Below the pieces are notes generated by a model. It was given only the letters and a program-made list of their open reading frames with translations, did no database searches and had not been told where the DNA came from. From the NCBI RefSeq assembly GCF_021730305.1, contig NZ_CP032674.1, positions 1,411,001 through 1,475,000 on the forward strand: a stretch of DNA of 64,000 nucleotides. The letters run 5' to 3'. Source of the DNA: Xanthobacter sp. YC-JY1 (GTDB lineage Bacteria > Pseudomonadota > Alphaproteobacteria > Rhizobiales > Xanthobacteraceae). Positions 43,540 to 51,644 of the stretch are shown piece by piece; the stretch's first letter is position 1; every line of letters begins with the position of its first letter. Both the position numbers and the translations under genes were made by a program.

Positions 43540-44032
43540 TCAGGGCGCGCGGGGATGCTCGGCCCGGTAGTCGGCGGGAGGCTGGAAGGTGCCCGCCCAC
43601 AGGCCCCGCCGCGCCGCCCGGGCCTCCGCCTCGTCGCGTTGATACGCCTTGCCCAGATAGGCGACGGCCAGTCCCTTCTGGACCATCAGCGCGGAGAGGT
43701 CGGTGCCGCCGACGGTGCAAAAAAACCAATGGCCGCCTGTATTTGTCGCGCTTCTCGGCCCGGCATGACACCGGGCCTGCAGCCAGCGCCTCGTCCAGCG
43801 CCTCCCGCGCGGCCTCGCCGCAGCGCCAAAGGCGGCCATCCCTCTCACAGGTCTGGCGCAGCTCCGGCGCGTCGATGCCGGCGAGGCGGACATGCGTGCC
43901 CGCAATGTCCAGCGTGTCGCCATCCACCGCCTCGGCACGCCCGTCCATATGTTCGGCGCGCGAGAGCATTTCCACGGCGGCGGCCAGCACGGCGAGGATG
44001 ATTGCGGCGCGCAGAATATCAAACAAACGCAT
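43540..44032 (-). pseudogene. SNase-like (thermonuclease) protein, frameshifted at a T7 run
   Basis: Staphylococcal-nuclease-like exported or membrane-anchored protein in two frames. From 44032, frame one gives a membrane leader (LRAAIILAVLAAAVEML) and the nuclease core (AVDGDTLDIAGTHVRLAGIDAPELRQTC, then AEKRDKYRRPL). The rest, CTVGGTDLSALMVQKGLAVAYLGKAY through RAEHPRAP, lies in the next frame. The switch is at a run of seven T (A on plus, 43719-43725); with six T the protein would read through as RPLVFCTVGGTD. It is therefore a recent frameshift, a sequencing error, or a slippage site. It is divergent from the histidine kinase. Confidence 0.8.
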
Positions 44033-44103
44033 GGCGTTGGACGATCCCGCCTCGGCCGCGCGATGGACGTGGCACGGCTCGGCGGGAGGATGGGGCGGGG
44101 GCG

Positions 44104-44119
44104 TTAACCAATCGTTAAC
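44104..44119. promoter_or_regulatory. CtrA-type box TTAA-N7-TTAAC
   Basis: TTAA (44104-44107), seven bases, TTAAC (44115-44119) matches the full CtrA consensus. It lies in the 114 bp between the frameshifted nuclease (minus) and the sensor kinase (plus), 27 bp before the latter's GTG start. Binding by CtrA is inferred from the match alone. Confidence 0.6.
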
Positions 44120-44146
44120 CCACCTGCCGCAGGAGTCGGTGCCAAG

Positions 44147-45229
44147 GTGACGTCACGCAGGGTGGTCGATTCCACCGGCACTCTGTTCGCGAAGGGCTCC
44201 CGCCGCATGTCCGGCCCCCTCTGCCTCCCGCTCGGCAACGCCGCGGCCTCCAAACCGGAGCCGGCGGAAGCGGCGGAGGGATTCGCGGGGCCGGCTCTCC
44301 TGTCCTCCAAGGTCTTGATCCTGCTCGCCATACTCGCCTCCGGAGGTCTTGGGCTGGCGGGCGGTCTCGCGGCCGGCCTTGCCGGTGCGATCCTGGGGGC
44401 GGCAGTCGCGGTCGCTGCCTTCGTGGGTGTGGCCCGTCACGTCCGGCGGCTCCATGCGGCGCGTGAGGCGGCCGAGGCGCGGGCTCTGGCCGCCGAGGCG
44501 GAGAGCCAGCGGGCCGCGGCCGAAAGCCTTGCGAAGTCTCGCTTTCTCGCCGAGATGAGCCACGAGCTGCGCACCCCGCTCAACACGGTGATGGGCTTTT
44601 CCGAGATGATGGCCGAGGAGGTGCTCGGTCCGCACCGGGTGCCCGCTTATGCCGGCTATGCCCGCGACATCCACGGCGCCGGCCGGCACCTGCTGGCGCT
44701 CGCCGACGACCTGCTCGACCTTGCCCGCATCGAGAGCGGGCACCGCACGCTGGTGGAGACCCCGGTGCGGCTCGATGCGCTGGCGGAAGACTGCCTCGCC
44801 ATGATGCGCCCCGTCGCGGCGGAGCGGCGTCTCAGTCTTTCCCTGGAACGGCTTGGCACGCCCCGGCTGTGGGGCGACGAGCGGGCCATCCGGCAGATCG
44901 CCCTCAATCTGCTGGCGAACGCCGTGAAGTTCACGCCTGTCGAAGGCCAGGTGCGGCTCGTCGCGGCCGTGGACGCGAAGGGCGGGACAGTCCTCATCGT
45001 CGAGGACAGCGGGCCGGGCATCGCCGACAGCGAGCTGCCGCTGGGCGGCGCCCATGCGCGCGAGAGCCGGCTGGACCTTGCGACCGGCCAGGGGGCCGGG
45101 CTCGGCCTCGCCATCGCCCGGGGGCTCGCCGCCCTGCATGGCGGGGAGCTGGAGCTGGCCCGCCGCGCGGGAGGTGGAACGCGGGCGCGCGTGACCTTCC
45201 CGTCCGCCCGGACCCTGCACGGCGCCTGA
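44147..45229 (+). CDS. Membrane sensor histidine kinase
   Basis: A 360 aa histidine kinase: two hydrophobic segments (about residues 52-97), a coiled linker rich in Ala and Glu, the dimerisation H-box MSHELRTPLNTVMGFSEMM with phospho-acceptor His139, and an ATPase domain with N-box NLLANAVKFTP, G1 VEDSGPGI and G2 GAGLGLAI. There is almost no extracellular sensor region, so it probably senses the membrane or a partner. The H-box resembles DivJ/PleC-like kinases. The first start is a GTG behind AGGAG; Met 44207 is an alternative. No response regulator is adjacent. Confidence 0.88.
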   Translation: MTSRRVVDSTGTLFAKGSRRMSGPLCLPLGNAAASKPEPAEAAEGFAGPALLSSKVLILLAILASGGLGLAGGLAAGLAGAILGAAVAVAAFVGVARHVRRLHAAREAAEARALAAEAESQRAAAESLAKSRFLAEMSHELRTPLNTVMGFSEMMAEEVLGPHRVPAYAGYARDIHGAGRHLLALADDLLDLARIESGHRTLVETPVRLDALAEDCLAMMRPVAAERRLSLSLERLGTPRLWGDERAIRQIALNLLANAVKFTPVEGQVRLVAAVDAKGGTVLIVEDSGPGIADSELPLGGAHARESRLDLATGQGAGLGLAIARGLAALHGGELELARRAGGGTRARVTFPSARTLHGA

Positions 45230-45235
45230 TCGGCC

Positions 45236-46258
45236 TCAGCCCTCGGAGACGCCGGCCTCGGCGAAGGTCGCCATCCCGCGATGGCAGGCCACGGCGGCCT
45301 TCACCACACCGATGGAGAGCGCGGCACCCGAGCCTTCGCCGAGCCGCATGCCGAGATCGAGCAGCGGCACGAGGCCGAGCCGGTCCAGCAACTGGCGATG
45401 GGCCTTCTCCGCCGAGACATGGCCGGCGAGGCAGTGGTCGAGGGCGTTCGGGTTCATGGCGTGGAGCACGGCGGCGGCGGCGGTCACCACAAAGCCGTCC
45501 AGCACCACCGGCACCTTCTCGTGCCGCGCGGCAATGATGGCGCCGGCGATGGCCGCGATCTCCCGCCCACCGAGGCGGCGCAGCACTTCCAGCGGATCGG
45601 AGAGATGCTCCTTGTGGAAGGCGACCGCGGCGCGCACGGCGGCGATCTTGCGCTCCAGCACCTCGCCGGCGGCGCCGGTGCCGGCGCCCACCCATTCCTC
45701 CGCCGTGCCGCCATAGAGGCCGTGGCAGATGGCGGCGGCGACCGTGGTGTTGCCGATTCCCATTTCGCCGAGGCAGAGCAGGTCCGAGCCGCCGGCGATG
45801 GCCTCCATGCCGAAGGCCATGGTGGCGGCGCAGGCCTTCTCATCGAGGGCGGCGTTCGTGGTGATGTCCGGGGTCGGATAATCGAGCGCGAGGTCGAACA
45901 CCCGCAGCCCGGCGTCGAAGGTGGCGCAGATCTGGTTCACCGCGGCCTTGCCGGCGGTGAAGGTGGCCATCATCTGCTTCGTCACCTCACCGGGATAGGG
46001 CGAGACGCCGAGATCGGCCACGCCGTGGGTCGCGGCGAACACCGCCACCATCGGCCGGTTGACCGTGGGCATGGAATTGCCCTGCCAGGCGGAGAGATGC
46101 GCGGCGATGGCTTCGAGCCGCCCCAGCGCGCCCGGGGGCTTCACCAGCTGTTCCTGCCGGGCGAGCGCTGCCTCGCGCGCGCCTTCGTTGGGGCCGGGCA
46201 GGGTGGCGACGAGCTGGCGGATGTCGTCGAAGGGCGAGCCGGGATCTTGCGGGAACAT
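45236..46258 (-). CDS. cobT: Nicotinate-nucleotide-dimethylbenzimidazole phosphoribosyltransferase
   Basis: Makes alpha-ribazole phosphate for the lower ligand of cobalamin. The 340 aa length and motifs fit CobT/CobU: PGALGRLEAIAAHLSAWQ, FAATHGVADLGVSPYPGEVT, LLCLGEMGIGNTTVAAAI and the terminal LGMRLGEGSGAALSIGVVKAAV with the catalytic glutamate. The stop is 6 bp from the histidine kinase stop (convergent). No cobalamin riboswitch is recognised in the 116 bp upstream. It stands apart from other cob genes here. Confidence 0.94.
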   Translation of the reverse strand: MFPQDPGSPFDDIRQLVATLPGPNEGAREAALARQEQLVKPPGALGRLEAIAAHLSAWQGNSMPTVNRPMVAVFAATHGVADLGVSPYPGEVTKQMMATFTAGKAAVNQICATFDAGLRVFDLALDYPTPDITTNAALDEKACAATMAFGMEAIAGGSDLLCLGEMGIGNTTVAAAICHGLYGGTAEEWVGAGTGAAGEVLERKIAAVRAAVAFHKEHLSDPLEVLRRLGGREIAAIAGAIIAARHEKVPVVLDGFVVTAAAAVLHAMNPNALDHCLAGHVSAEKAHRQLLDRLGLVPLLDLGMRLGEGSGAALSIGVVKAAVACHRGMATFAEAGVSEG

Positions 46259-46374
46259 CGGGCGGAATGACCTCTGGGCGCCGGCTTCGCCGGGCAGGGA
46301 ACGCTGCCGCTCAATAGAGCGGGCGTCCCGATCCGGCAAATCCGACCCTCCGCCCGGCGGAGCGGAACCGTGGC

Positions 46375-47241
46375 TCAGCGCTCTCCCTGCTGGGCCTGGG
46401 CCACATGGTCGCGCAGTTCCTGAAGCGAGGCAAAGCGGACCACGCCGGTGGGCAGCTCGGCCTGGATCGAGCCGTCCGAATAGAGCGTGTAGGCCATGCC
46501 GCCGACGATGCCGGACTTCAGAATGCGTGGCTCGTCGGGCTCGCGGGCGGGAGCCGGAGCGGGAACCGGGGGAGGCGCGTCGGTGGGGGCGGCGCGGGCC
46601 GGGCGGGGCGGCGGCTCATAGCCGGTGCGCGGACGGGGCGGTGCGGGCGGTGCGATCGGCGCCTCGGGAGCCGGCTCTGGACCACGCTGAACCCGCTGGC
46701 GGCGCGCCTCGACCATTGGGTCGGCCGGCTGGCCGGCTTCCGGGGGCGGCAGCAGCGGGGAGGGGCCGGCGGGTCGGCGGGGCGCCGGGTTGCGCTCTGC
46801 CTGACGCTCCTGCGGGCGTTCGGGGGCGCGCTCCGGAGCGCGTTCCTGCGGACGTTCCTGGGGCCGGTCGGCCGCACGTTCGCGGGCCGGAGGCGCTGCG
46901 GCCTCGGCGTCTGTCTCCTCGGAGCCGACCAGATCGTCCACGGAGAGGCGCGGCGCTGCGCCGCGGCCGGCGCGGGCGGAACGGGCCGCCGGCTGCGCGG
47001 CGGCTTCCTCGGCCTCGGCCTCACCGGCCGGGTAGGAGCGCTCGATCTGCCGGGTCAGCCGGTCCAGCTGGCGCAGCACCAGGCCCATGGCGGTGATGAC
47101 GAAGCCGCCCGAGGCAGCGACGGCGCCGGTTGTGATGAGGGTATTGCCGAAGGCCGAGACGTAGATCGTCACCCCGAGGCCGATGACCGCAAGCCCGGCC
47201 AGAGCGATGAGAACGCCGAGAAGGACCAGGAACCACCACAT
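46375..47241 (-). CDS. Two-helix membrane protein with a Pro/Arg/Glu-repeat linker
   Basis: A 288 aa protein of unknown function. Two N-terminal membrane helices (MWWFLVLLGVLIALAGLAVI and a second at about 35-58) are followed by a long disordered linker with about nine RPQE/APER-type repeats around residues 124-148. A conserved C-terminal segment (ILKSGIVGGMAYTLYSDGSI, then VVRFASLQELRDH) seems to recur in Hyphomicrobiales proteins, where it may bind a partner. The upstream membrane-proximal Glu/Ala stretch is acidic. No enzymatic motif is visible. Confidence 0.75.
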   Translation of the reverse strand: MWWFLVLLGVLIALAGLAVIGLGVTIYVSAFGNTLITTGAVAASGGFVITAMGLVLRQLDRLTRQIERSYPAGEAEAEEAAAQPAARSARAGRGAAPRLSVDDLVGSEETDAEAAAPPARERAADRPQERPQERAPERAPERPQERQAERNPAPRRPAGPSPLLPPPEAGQPADPMVEARRQRVQRGPEPAPEAPIAPPAPPRPRTGYEPPPRPARAAPTDAPPPVPAPAPAREPDEPRILKSGIVGGMAYTLYSDGSIQAELPTGVVRFASLQELRDHVAQAQQGER

Positions 47242-47443
47242 CTCGCACCCCGCTTCCGCATGCCGGCCTCGGCCGGTCTAATCAAAGGTGGTACCTCGGC
47301 GCGAAAATCGGCCGCTTCAAGGTTGTTTGATGGCGAGCGCGACCCTATCTAGGTCCACGCTCGGACATGTCGTATACCCGGTGTGGCGCCGGGGCAGCGA
47401 TTTCGCCCCGGGCGAGACGCCGGATAGATTGCGGAGATGTTTC

Positions 47444-48040
47444 ATGTCCTTCACGCTGCCCGACCTGCCCTATGCCTATGACGCGCTTGCGCCGTACATG
47501 TCGCGCGAAACGCTGGAATACCATCACGACAAGCATCATCTCGCTTATGTCAACAATGGCAACAATCTCCTAAAGGGAACTGAATTTGAAGGGAAAACCC
47601 TTGAGGAGATCGTCGTGGGCTCGTTCGGCAAGAACGCCCCGCTCTTCAACAATGCCGGCCAGCACTACAACCATCTCCACTTCTGGAATTGGATGAAGCC
47701 CAACGGCGGCGGCCCCATCCCCGGTGAGCTCGAGAAGAAGATCATCGAGGACATCGGCTCGGTCGAGAAGTTCAAGGAGGACTTCATCGCCGCCGGTGTC
47801 GGCCAGTTCGGTTCGGGCTGGGCCTGGCTCGCGCTCAAGGACGGCAAGCTCGTCGTGCTGAAGAGCGCCAATGGCGAGAACCCGCTGGTGCAGGGCGCGA
47901 CCCCGATTCTCGGCGTCGACGTGTGGGAGCACTCCTACTACATCGATTACCGCAATCGCCGCCCCGACTACCTGAAGGCGTTCGTCGACCACCTCATCAA
48001 CTGGGACTACGTGGCCGAGCTGTACAGCAAGGCCGTCTGA
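47444..48040 (+). CDS. sodB: Superoxide dismutase (Fe/Mn)
   Basis: Dismutates superoxide in the cytoplasm; 198 aa. The metal ligands are His27 (LEYHHDKHH), His77 (QHYNHLHFW), Asp159 and His163 (DVWEHSYY). Gln73 in the active-site half N-terminal to the ligand favours an iron enzyme; alphaproteobacterial members can be cambialistic. The chosen Met is the canonical MSFTLPDLPY; the open frame begins earlier at 47288. A terminator hairpin follows. It is likely single-gene. Confidence 0.95.
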   Translation: MSFTLPDLPYAYDALAPYMSRETLEYHHDKHHLAYVNNGNNLLKGTEFEGKTLEEIVVGSFGKNAPLFNNAGQHYNHLHFWNWMKPNGGGPIPGELEKKIIEDIGSVEKFKEDFIAAGVGQFGSGWAWLALKDGKLVVLKSANGENPLVQGATPILGVDVWEHSYYIDYRNRRPDYLKAFVDHLINWDYVAELYSKAV

Positions 48041-48055
48041 CGGTTTCCCATCCCC

Positions 48056-48099
48056 GGGCCTGCGCCTTCCTTTGAGGGGCGCGGGCCCGCTCCGTTTTT
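48056..48099 (+). terminator. Rho-independent terminator of sodB
   Basis: GGGCCTGCGCC (48056-48066) pairs with GGCGCGGGCCC (48078-48088), with one G-T pair. After six further bases comes a five-T run at 48095-48099. It lies 16 bp after the sodB stop. Confidence 0.75.
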
Positions 48100-48435
48100 C
48101 GGGGCCCGCTTAGCTCGCGAATGCCTAGCAGGCGATCAAGTGCACAACTCAGACGCGGCCTTTATGTGTTTCTTTTCCCGCCAGTGATTGACTCTGCCTG
48201 CCAAGAACATTTTGCCGTTTAACCTTACCATCGGTCAGCTGTGCTGCCACAATTGCTCCTGAGGCTGCCTTAATTTTTCGCAACGCACAGCATAATTTTG
48301 TTGCGATCCTCCTCTACTCCATCTTAGCTGTGATCCGCGTAGCCATCTGCGGTATTATGGTGGCGTATCGCGCTGGGGGCCTGGGAGCGATCCCGGAAAC
48401 GGCGCGACAGGAGTTGGGTTCGGGATCCTCCATCA
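48100..48435. other. Intergenic region, no gene seen
   Basis: The 336 bp leader of the glycosyltransferase-like gene is less GC-rich than its surroundings (AT-rich at 48180-48310). It is long for a promoter, but I see no coding frame, tRNA or known RNA structure. A single TTAAC half-site at about 48219 is not a CtrA box. Confidence 0.5.
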
Positions 48436-50064
48436 ATGTCGTTCCTCGAAATCGAACGTCGGCCGGGCGCGATTGCGGACGCTTGCGCCCTTGTCCTGAT
48501 CGCCGGTGTCGCGGTCATCGCCGCGCTCACCTTCTCCGACTACGGCCTCGGCTGGGATGACTTCACCCATTCCCAGTATGGCGACCTGCTCTATTCCTAT
48601 TTCTCCTCGGGCCTGACGCAACGGAAGGTCTTTTCCTTCGTCAACCTGTATTATTACGGCGGCGGCTTCGACCTTGCCGCCGCGGCTATCGCCAAGGCGC
48701 TGCCTTTCGTCGAGGTCTTCGACGTCCGCCGCCTGCTGGGCGGGTTCGTGGGCATCGTCGGCTTTGTTCTCGTGTGGCGAACCGGGCGGCGTCTTGCCGG
48801 TCCCTGGGGTGGTCTTGCCGCCGTCGCCCTGCTGATGATCTGCCCGCTCTATTACGGCCACATGTTCATGAACGCGAAGGATGCACCCTTCGCCGTGGCC
48901 GTGGCCGGCGTACTCTATGCTTGCGTGCGGGCCTTCGACGAGTTCCCCCAGCCGTCGCCGCGCACCGTCACCTTCTTCGGCCTGTTTCTCGGCCTCGCCA
49001 TCGGCACGCGCGTCCTCGGGCTGCTGTGCGGTGTGTATCTGGCCGCGGCCATCGCCTTCGTGCTGGCCGTGGAATGCGTGCGCCTTGGCATCAAGCCGGC
49101 GCTGCTCCGCACGCTTCGCTTCACCGGCCTGCTCATGCTGGGCCTGCCGCTCGCCTACTTTGTGCTCGGCATGGTCTGGCCCTGGGGCGTGGTGGAGCCG
49201 CTCAATCCTCTGATGGCGCTCAAATACTATTCCCACTTCTGGGAAGTGCCCTGGCGTGAAATGTTCGAGGGCCGGCCCATCCTGGTGCCGGACATGCCGC
49301 GCACCTACGTGCCGACCCTCTTCTCCGTGCAGATGCCCGAGCTGTTCCTGGGCCTTGCGGTGGCGGGCGCGGCCGGGGCGATCGTGTCGGCCTTCGTGGG
49401 CAGGGACACGCCGGCGAAGCGGGCTCGGCTGGTGCTCATCGTCACCGCGGCGGCTTTCCCCGTCCTGCTCACCGTCGTCACCCGCCCGGTGATGTACAAC
49501 GGCATTCGCCACTTCGTGTTCGTGACGCCGGCGCTGGCGCTCCTCGGGGGTTATGCGGCGTCCTGGCTATGGCAGAAGGCTCAGGCGCTGCCGCGCCTCG
49601 CCCAGGGGGCCGTGGCCGCGACCTTCGCCGTGGGTCTCGCCGTGCCGGCGGTGGATTTCCACAACCTGCACCCGTACGAATATACCTACTACAACCACTT
49701 CGTCGGCGGCATCAAGGGTGCCGACGACCTGTTCATGCTCGATTACTGGGGCCTCGCCTTCAAGCAGGCCACGGAGGAGCTGGACGAGTATGTGGAGCAG
49801 CACCGGCGGACCCTGCCGCAGGGTCGCAAGCTGCGCGTGGCCGTCTGCGGCCCCCACTTCGCCGCCGCCGCCGAATTGGGACCGCGCTACGAGACGACCT
49901 ACGACAGCAGCAATGCGGACTTCTATATGCGTCTCGGCGAGTTCTACTGCGCCGACGTGAAGGCGCCGCTGCTGGTGAAGGTCGAGCGCGAGGGCGTCAC
50001 CTACGCCACGGTCTACGACGTGCGCGGCCGACCCTTCCCGAGCGTCTTTGCGGCCGGTCAGTAA
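48436..50064 (+). CDS. GT39-like membrane glycosyltransferase/mannosyltransferase-type protein
   Basis: A 542 aa polytopic inner-membrane protein of the GT-C/ArnT-PMT superfamily, acting with a polyprenyl-linked sugar donor. After a first helix it has the loop LTFSDYGLGWDDFTHSQYGD with paired acidic residues, as in the catalytic first periplasmic loop of GT-C enzymes. About ten further helices follow (YYGHMFMNAKDAPFAVAVAG among conserved blocks), then a soluble C-terminal region (residues about 410-542). A hairpin terminator follows. Substrate unknown; it stands alone. Confidence 0.75.
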   Translation: MSFLEIERRPGAIADACALVLIAGVAVIAALTFSDYGLGWDDFTHSQYGDLLYSYFSSGLTQRKVFSFVNLYYYGGGFDLAAAAIAKALPFVEVFDVRRLLGGFVGIVGFVLVWRTGRRLAGPWGGLAAVALLMICPLYYGHMFMNAKDAPFAVAVAGVLYACVRAFDEFPQPSPRTVTFFGLFLGLAIGTRVLGLLCGVYLAAAIAFVLAVECVRLGIKPALLRTLRFTGLLMLGLPLAYFVLGMVWPWGVVEPLNPLMALKYYSHFWEVPWREMFEGRPILVPDMPRTYVPTLFSVQMPELFLGLAVAGAAGAIVSAFVGRDTPAKRARLVLIVTAAAFPVLLTVVTRPVMYNGIRHFVFVTPALALLGGYAASWLWQKAQALPRLAQGAVAATFAVGLAVPAVDFHNLHPYEYTYYNHFVGGIKGADDLFMLDYWGLAFKQATEELDEYVEQHRRTLPQGRKLRVAVCGPHFAAAAELGPRYETTYDSSNADFYMRLGEFYCADVKAPLLVKVEREGVTYATVYDVRGRPFPSVFAAGQ

Positions 50065-50087
50065 GGCCAGCCATTCCCAGCGAATCG

Positions 50088-50115
50088 AAAAGGCCGGGCG
50101 CGAGCCCGGCCTTTT
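50088..50115. terminator. Bidirectional terminator
   Basis: AAAAGGCCGGGC / GCCCGGCCTTTT stem (50088-50099 and 50104-50115) with a GCGA loop. The A and T ends give a U tract in either direction, serving the GT39-like gene and the convergent esterase-like gene. Confidence 0.9.
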
Positions 50116-50139
50116 GCATTCATGTGCCGGTCTTCCGGC

Positions 50140-51549
50140 TCACTTGGCGCCCAGCAACTCGGGCACGCTGAGGAGGACGAACTCGTTGTCGTCGTTCTTC
50201 TGCGGGTTGCGGCCGGCCGAGTAGGGCAGGTTGTTGTCGTTGCCCACCACGATCTCGGTGGGGCTCACCATCACAACATCCTCGATGGTGAAGAAGGGCA
50301 GGTCCAGCACACCCTCGGTGCCGCCCTGCTTCGCCTTGCCGTTCGGATCCTTGATGGAAAGAAGGTCGATATAGCCGACCTTGCGCACCGCCTGGCCGGA
50401 GGTCTCCGGCGAGAAGGCGATCTTGTAGACGCGCTTGAACTGCGCCGGCTTGTCGAAGCAGGTGGGCTCGACCTTGCCAGCGGCGCAGGCTTTGAAGCGC
50501 GAGCCCTCCAGGCTGTCGCGCTCGATGACGAGGCCGTGGGTGTCATCGACCATGTTGAAGTCGCCGATGGCATTGCCCGCAACCGCCAGCGGATACTTCC
50601 ACGAGCGGCCGGTCCATTCGCGCTTGCCGAGATCGAACTCGACGATGCGCAGGACCTCGGCGTCGCCCACCTTCTCCTTGCCGGCGGCGGTCGCATCGAA
50701 CAGCGGGCCTTCCAGCAGGGCGTAGAGCTTCGTCTTGTCCGGGGAGAGCGCCATGCCCTCGAAGCCCTTGGAGCGATAGACGTTGAACGCGACCTTGCCG
50801 TCCGGCGCGCCGGGCGTCGTGACGGTCGGGTGATCGGGCGAGCGCATCACCTTGCCGTCCACCTTGGTCTCGAACACGGCCTTCACCTTGCCGTCGAGAT
50901 CGGTCTCGATGAGGAAGGGGCCGAACTCGTCGCCGAACCACAGGCTGTCGCCCACGCGCTGGATCGATTCAAGATCGAAGTCCGAGCCGGTCAGGTAGCG
51001 CGTGGCGGTGCCTTCCATCGTGATCGGGTAGGGCACCTTGCGGTCCGGGTCGCTGATGAAGATGGTCTTGAGACGCTCGATGGTGCCGGCCTTGAAGTCC
51101 ATCTTCAGCCGGTGGGCGGTCAGCATGGCGTCGGGCGAGTTGGCCTTGGAGCCGAAGCCGTTGTCTGTGAGCACCAGGAACGCCCCGTCGCCCTCGGAGA
51201 CGATGCCAGAGAAACCCTGCACCGGCTGGCCCTGGAACGGCAGGGAAAGGCCGGTCTCGCGCGGGGCGGCCGGATTGGACAGGACGCTCACGCCCTTCAC
51301 GCTGCCGATGGCGTCGATGCGCGCACGGTCGGCATTGGTGAACTTGCCCGAGGTCTTCAGCGCATCCGGCGCGTCGGCAGGGGCGGGGACGAAGGTCGCG
51401 GCCGGCAGGACGACATGGCCAGCGAGGACGGCCGGGAAGGCGGTGCCTTCGGCGGCTTTTTCCTGACTGTTCTTGTCCTGGGAGAGGGCAGGGGAAACGA
51501 AGGCGGCGCCGGCAAGCAGCGCGAGGGCGATGCAGTTCAGGGTGCGCAT
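50140..51549 (-). CDS. Esterase-like-activity-of-phytase domain protein
   Basis: A 469 aa exported protein. The signal peptide MRTLNCIALALLAGAAFVSPALS is followed by a beta-propeller-like body with GFSGIVSEGDGAFLVLTDNGFG, EGTATRYLTGSDFDLESIQRVG, SLWFGDEFGPFLIETDLDGKV, GFEGMALSPDKTKLYALLEGP and ERDSLEG, the acidic motifs of the phytase/esterase-like family that bind calcium and phosphate esters. GGAGG precedes the start. The same family occurs in alphaproteobacteria near phosphate genes, but no such gene is adjacent. Confidence 0.85.
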   Translation of the reverse strand: MRTLNCIALALLAGAAFVSPALSQDKNSQEKAAEGTAFPAVLAGHVVLPAATFVPAPADAPDALKTSGKFTNADRARIDAIGSVKGVSVLSNPAAPRETGLSLPFQGQPVQGFSGIVSEGDGAFLVLTDNGFGSKANSPDAMLTAHRLKMDFKAGTIERLKTIFISDPDRKVPYPITMEGTATRYLTGSDFDLESIQRVGDSLWFGDEFGPFLIETDLDGKVKAVFETKVDGKVMRSPDHPTVTTPGAPDGKVAFNVYRSKGFEGMALSPDKTKLYALLEGPLFDATAAGKEKVGDAEVLRIVEFDLGKREWTGRSWKYPLAVAGNAIGDFNMVDDTHGLVIERDSLEGSRFKACAAGKVEPTCFDKPAQFKRVYKIAFSPETSGQAVRKVGYIDLLSIKDPNGKAKQGGTEGVLDLPFFTIEDVVMVSPTEIVVGNDNNLPYSAGRNPQKNDDNEFVLLSVPELLGAK

Positions 51550-51644
51550 GGGAAACCTCCAAAGGTCCGTGCGCACCGCATCTGCGGCACCATCCTTGAC
51601 GCAGCGGCGACAGCCGCGCGAACTTTGCATGACCTAGAGGAAGA

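Noticed and set aside
46259-46374. Cobalamin riboswitch upstream of cobT
   Set aside because: No B12-box-like sequence in the 116 bp between genes.
48188-48226. Sigma70 promoter or CtrA box before the GT39-like gene
   Set aside because: A TTGACT hexamer lacks a convincing -10 partner and only one TTAAC half-site is present.
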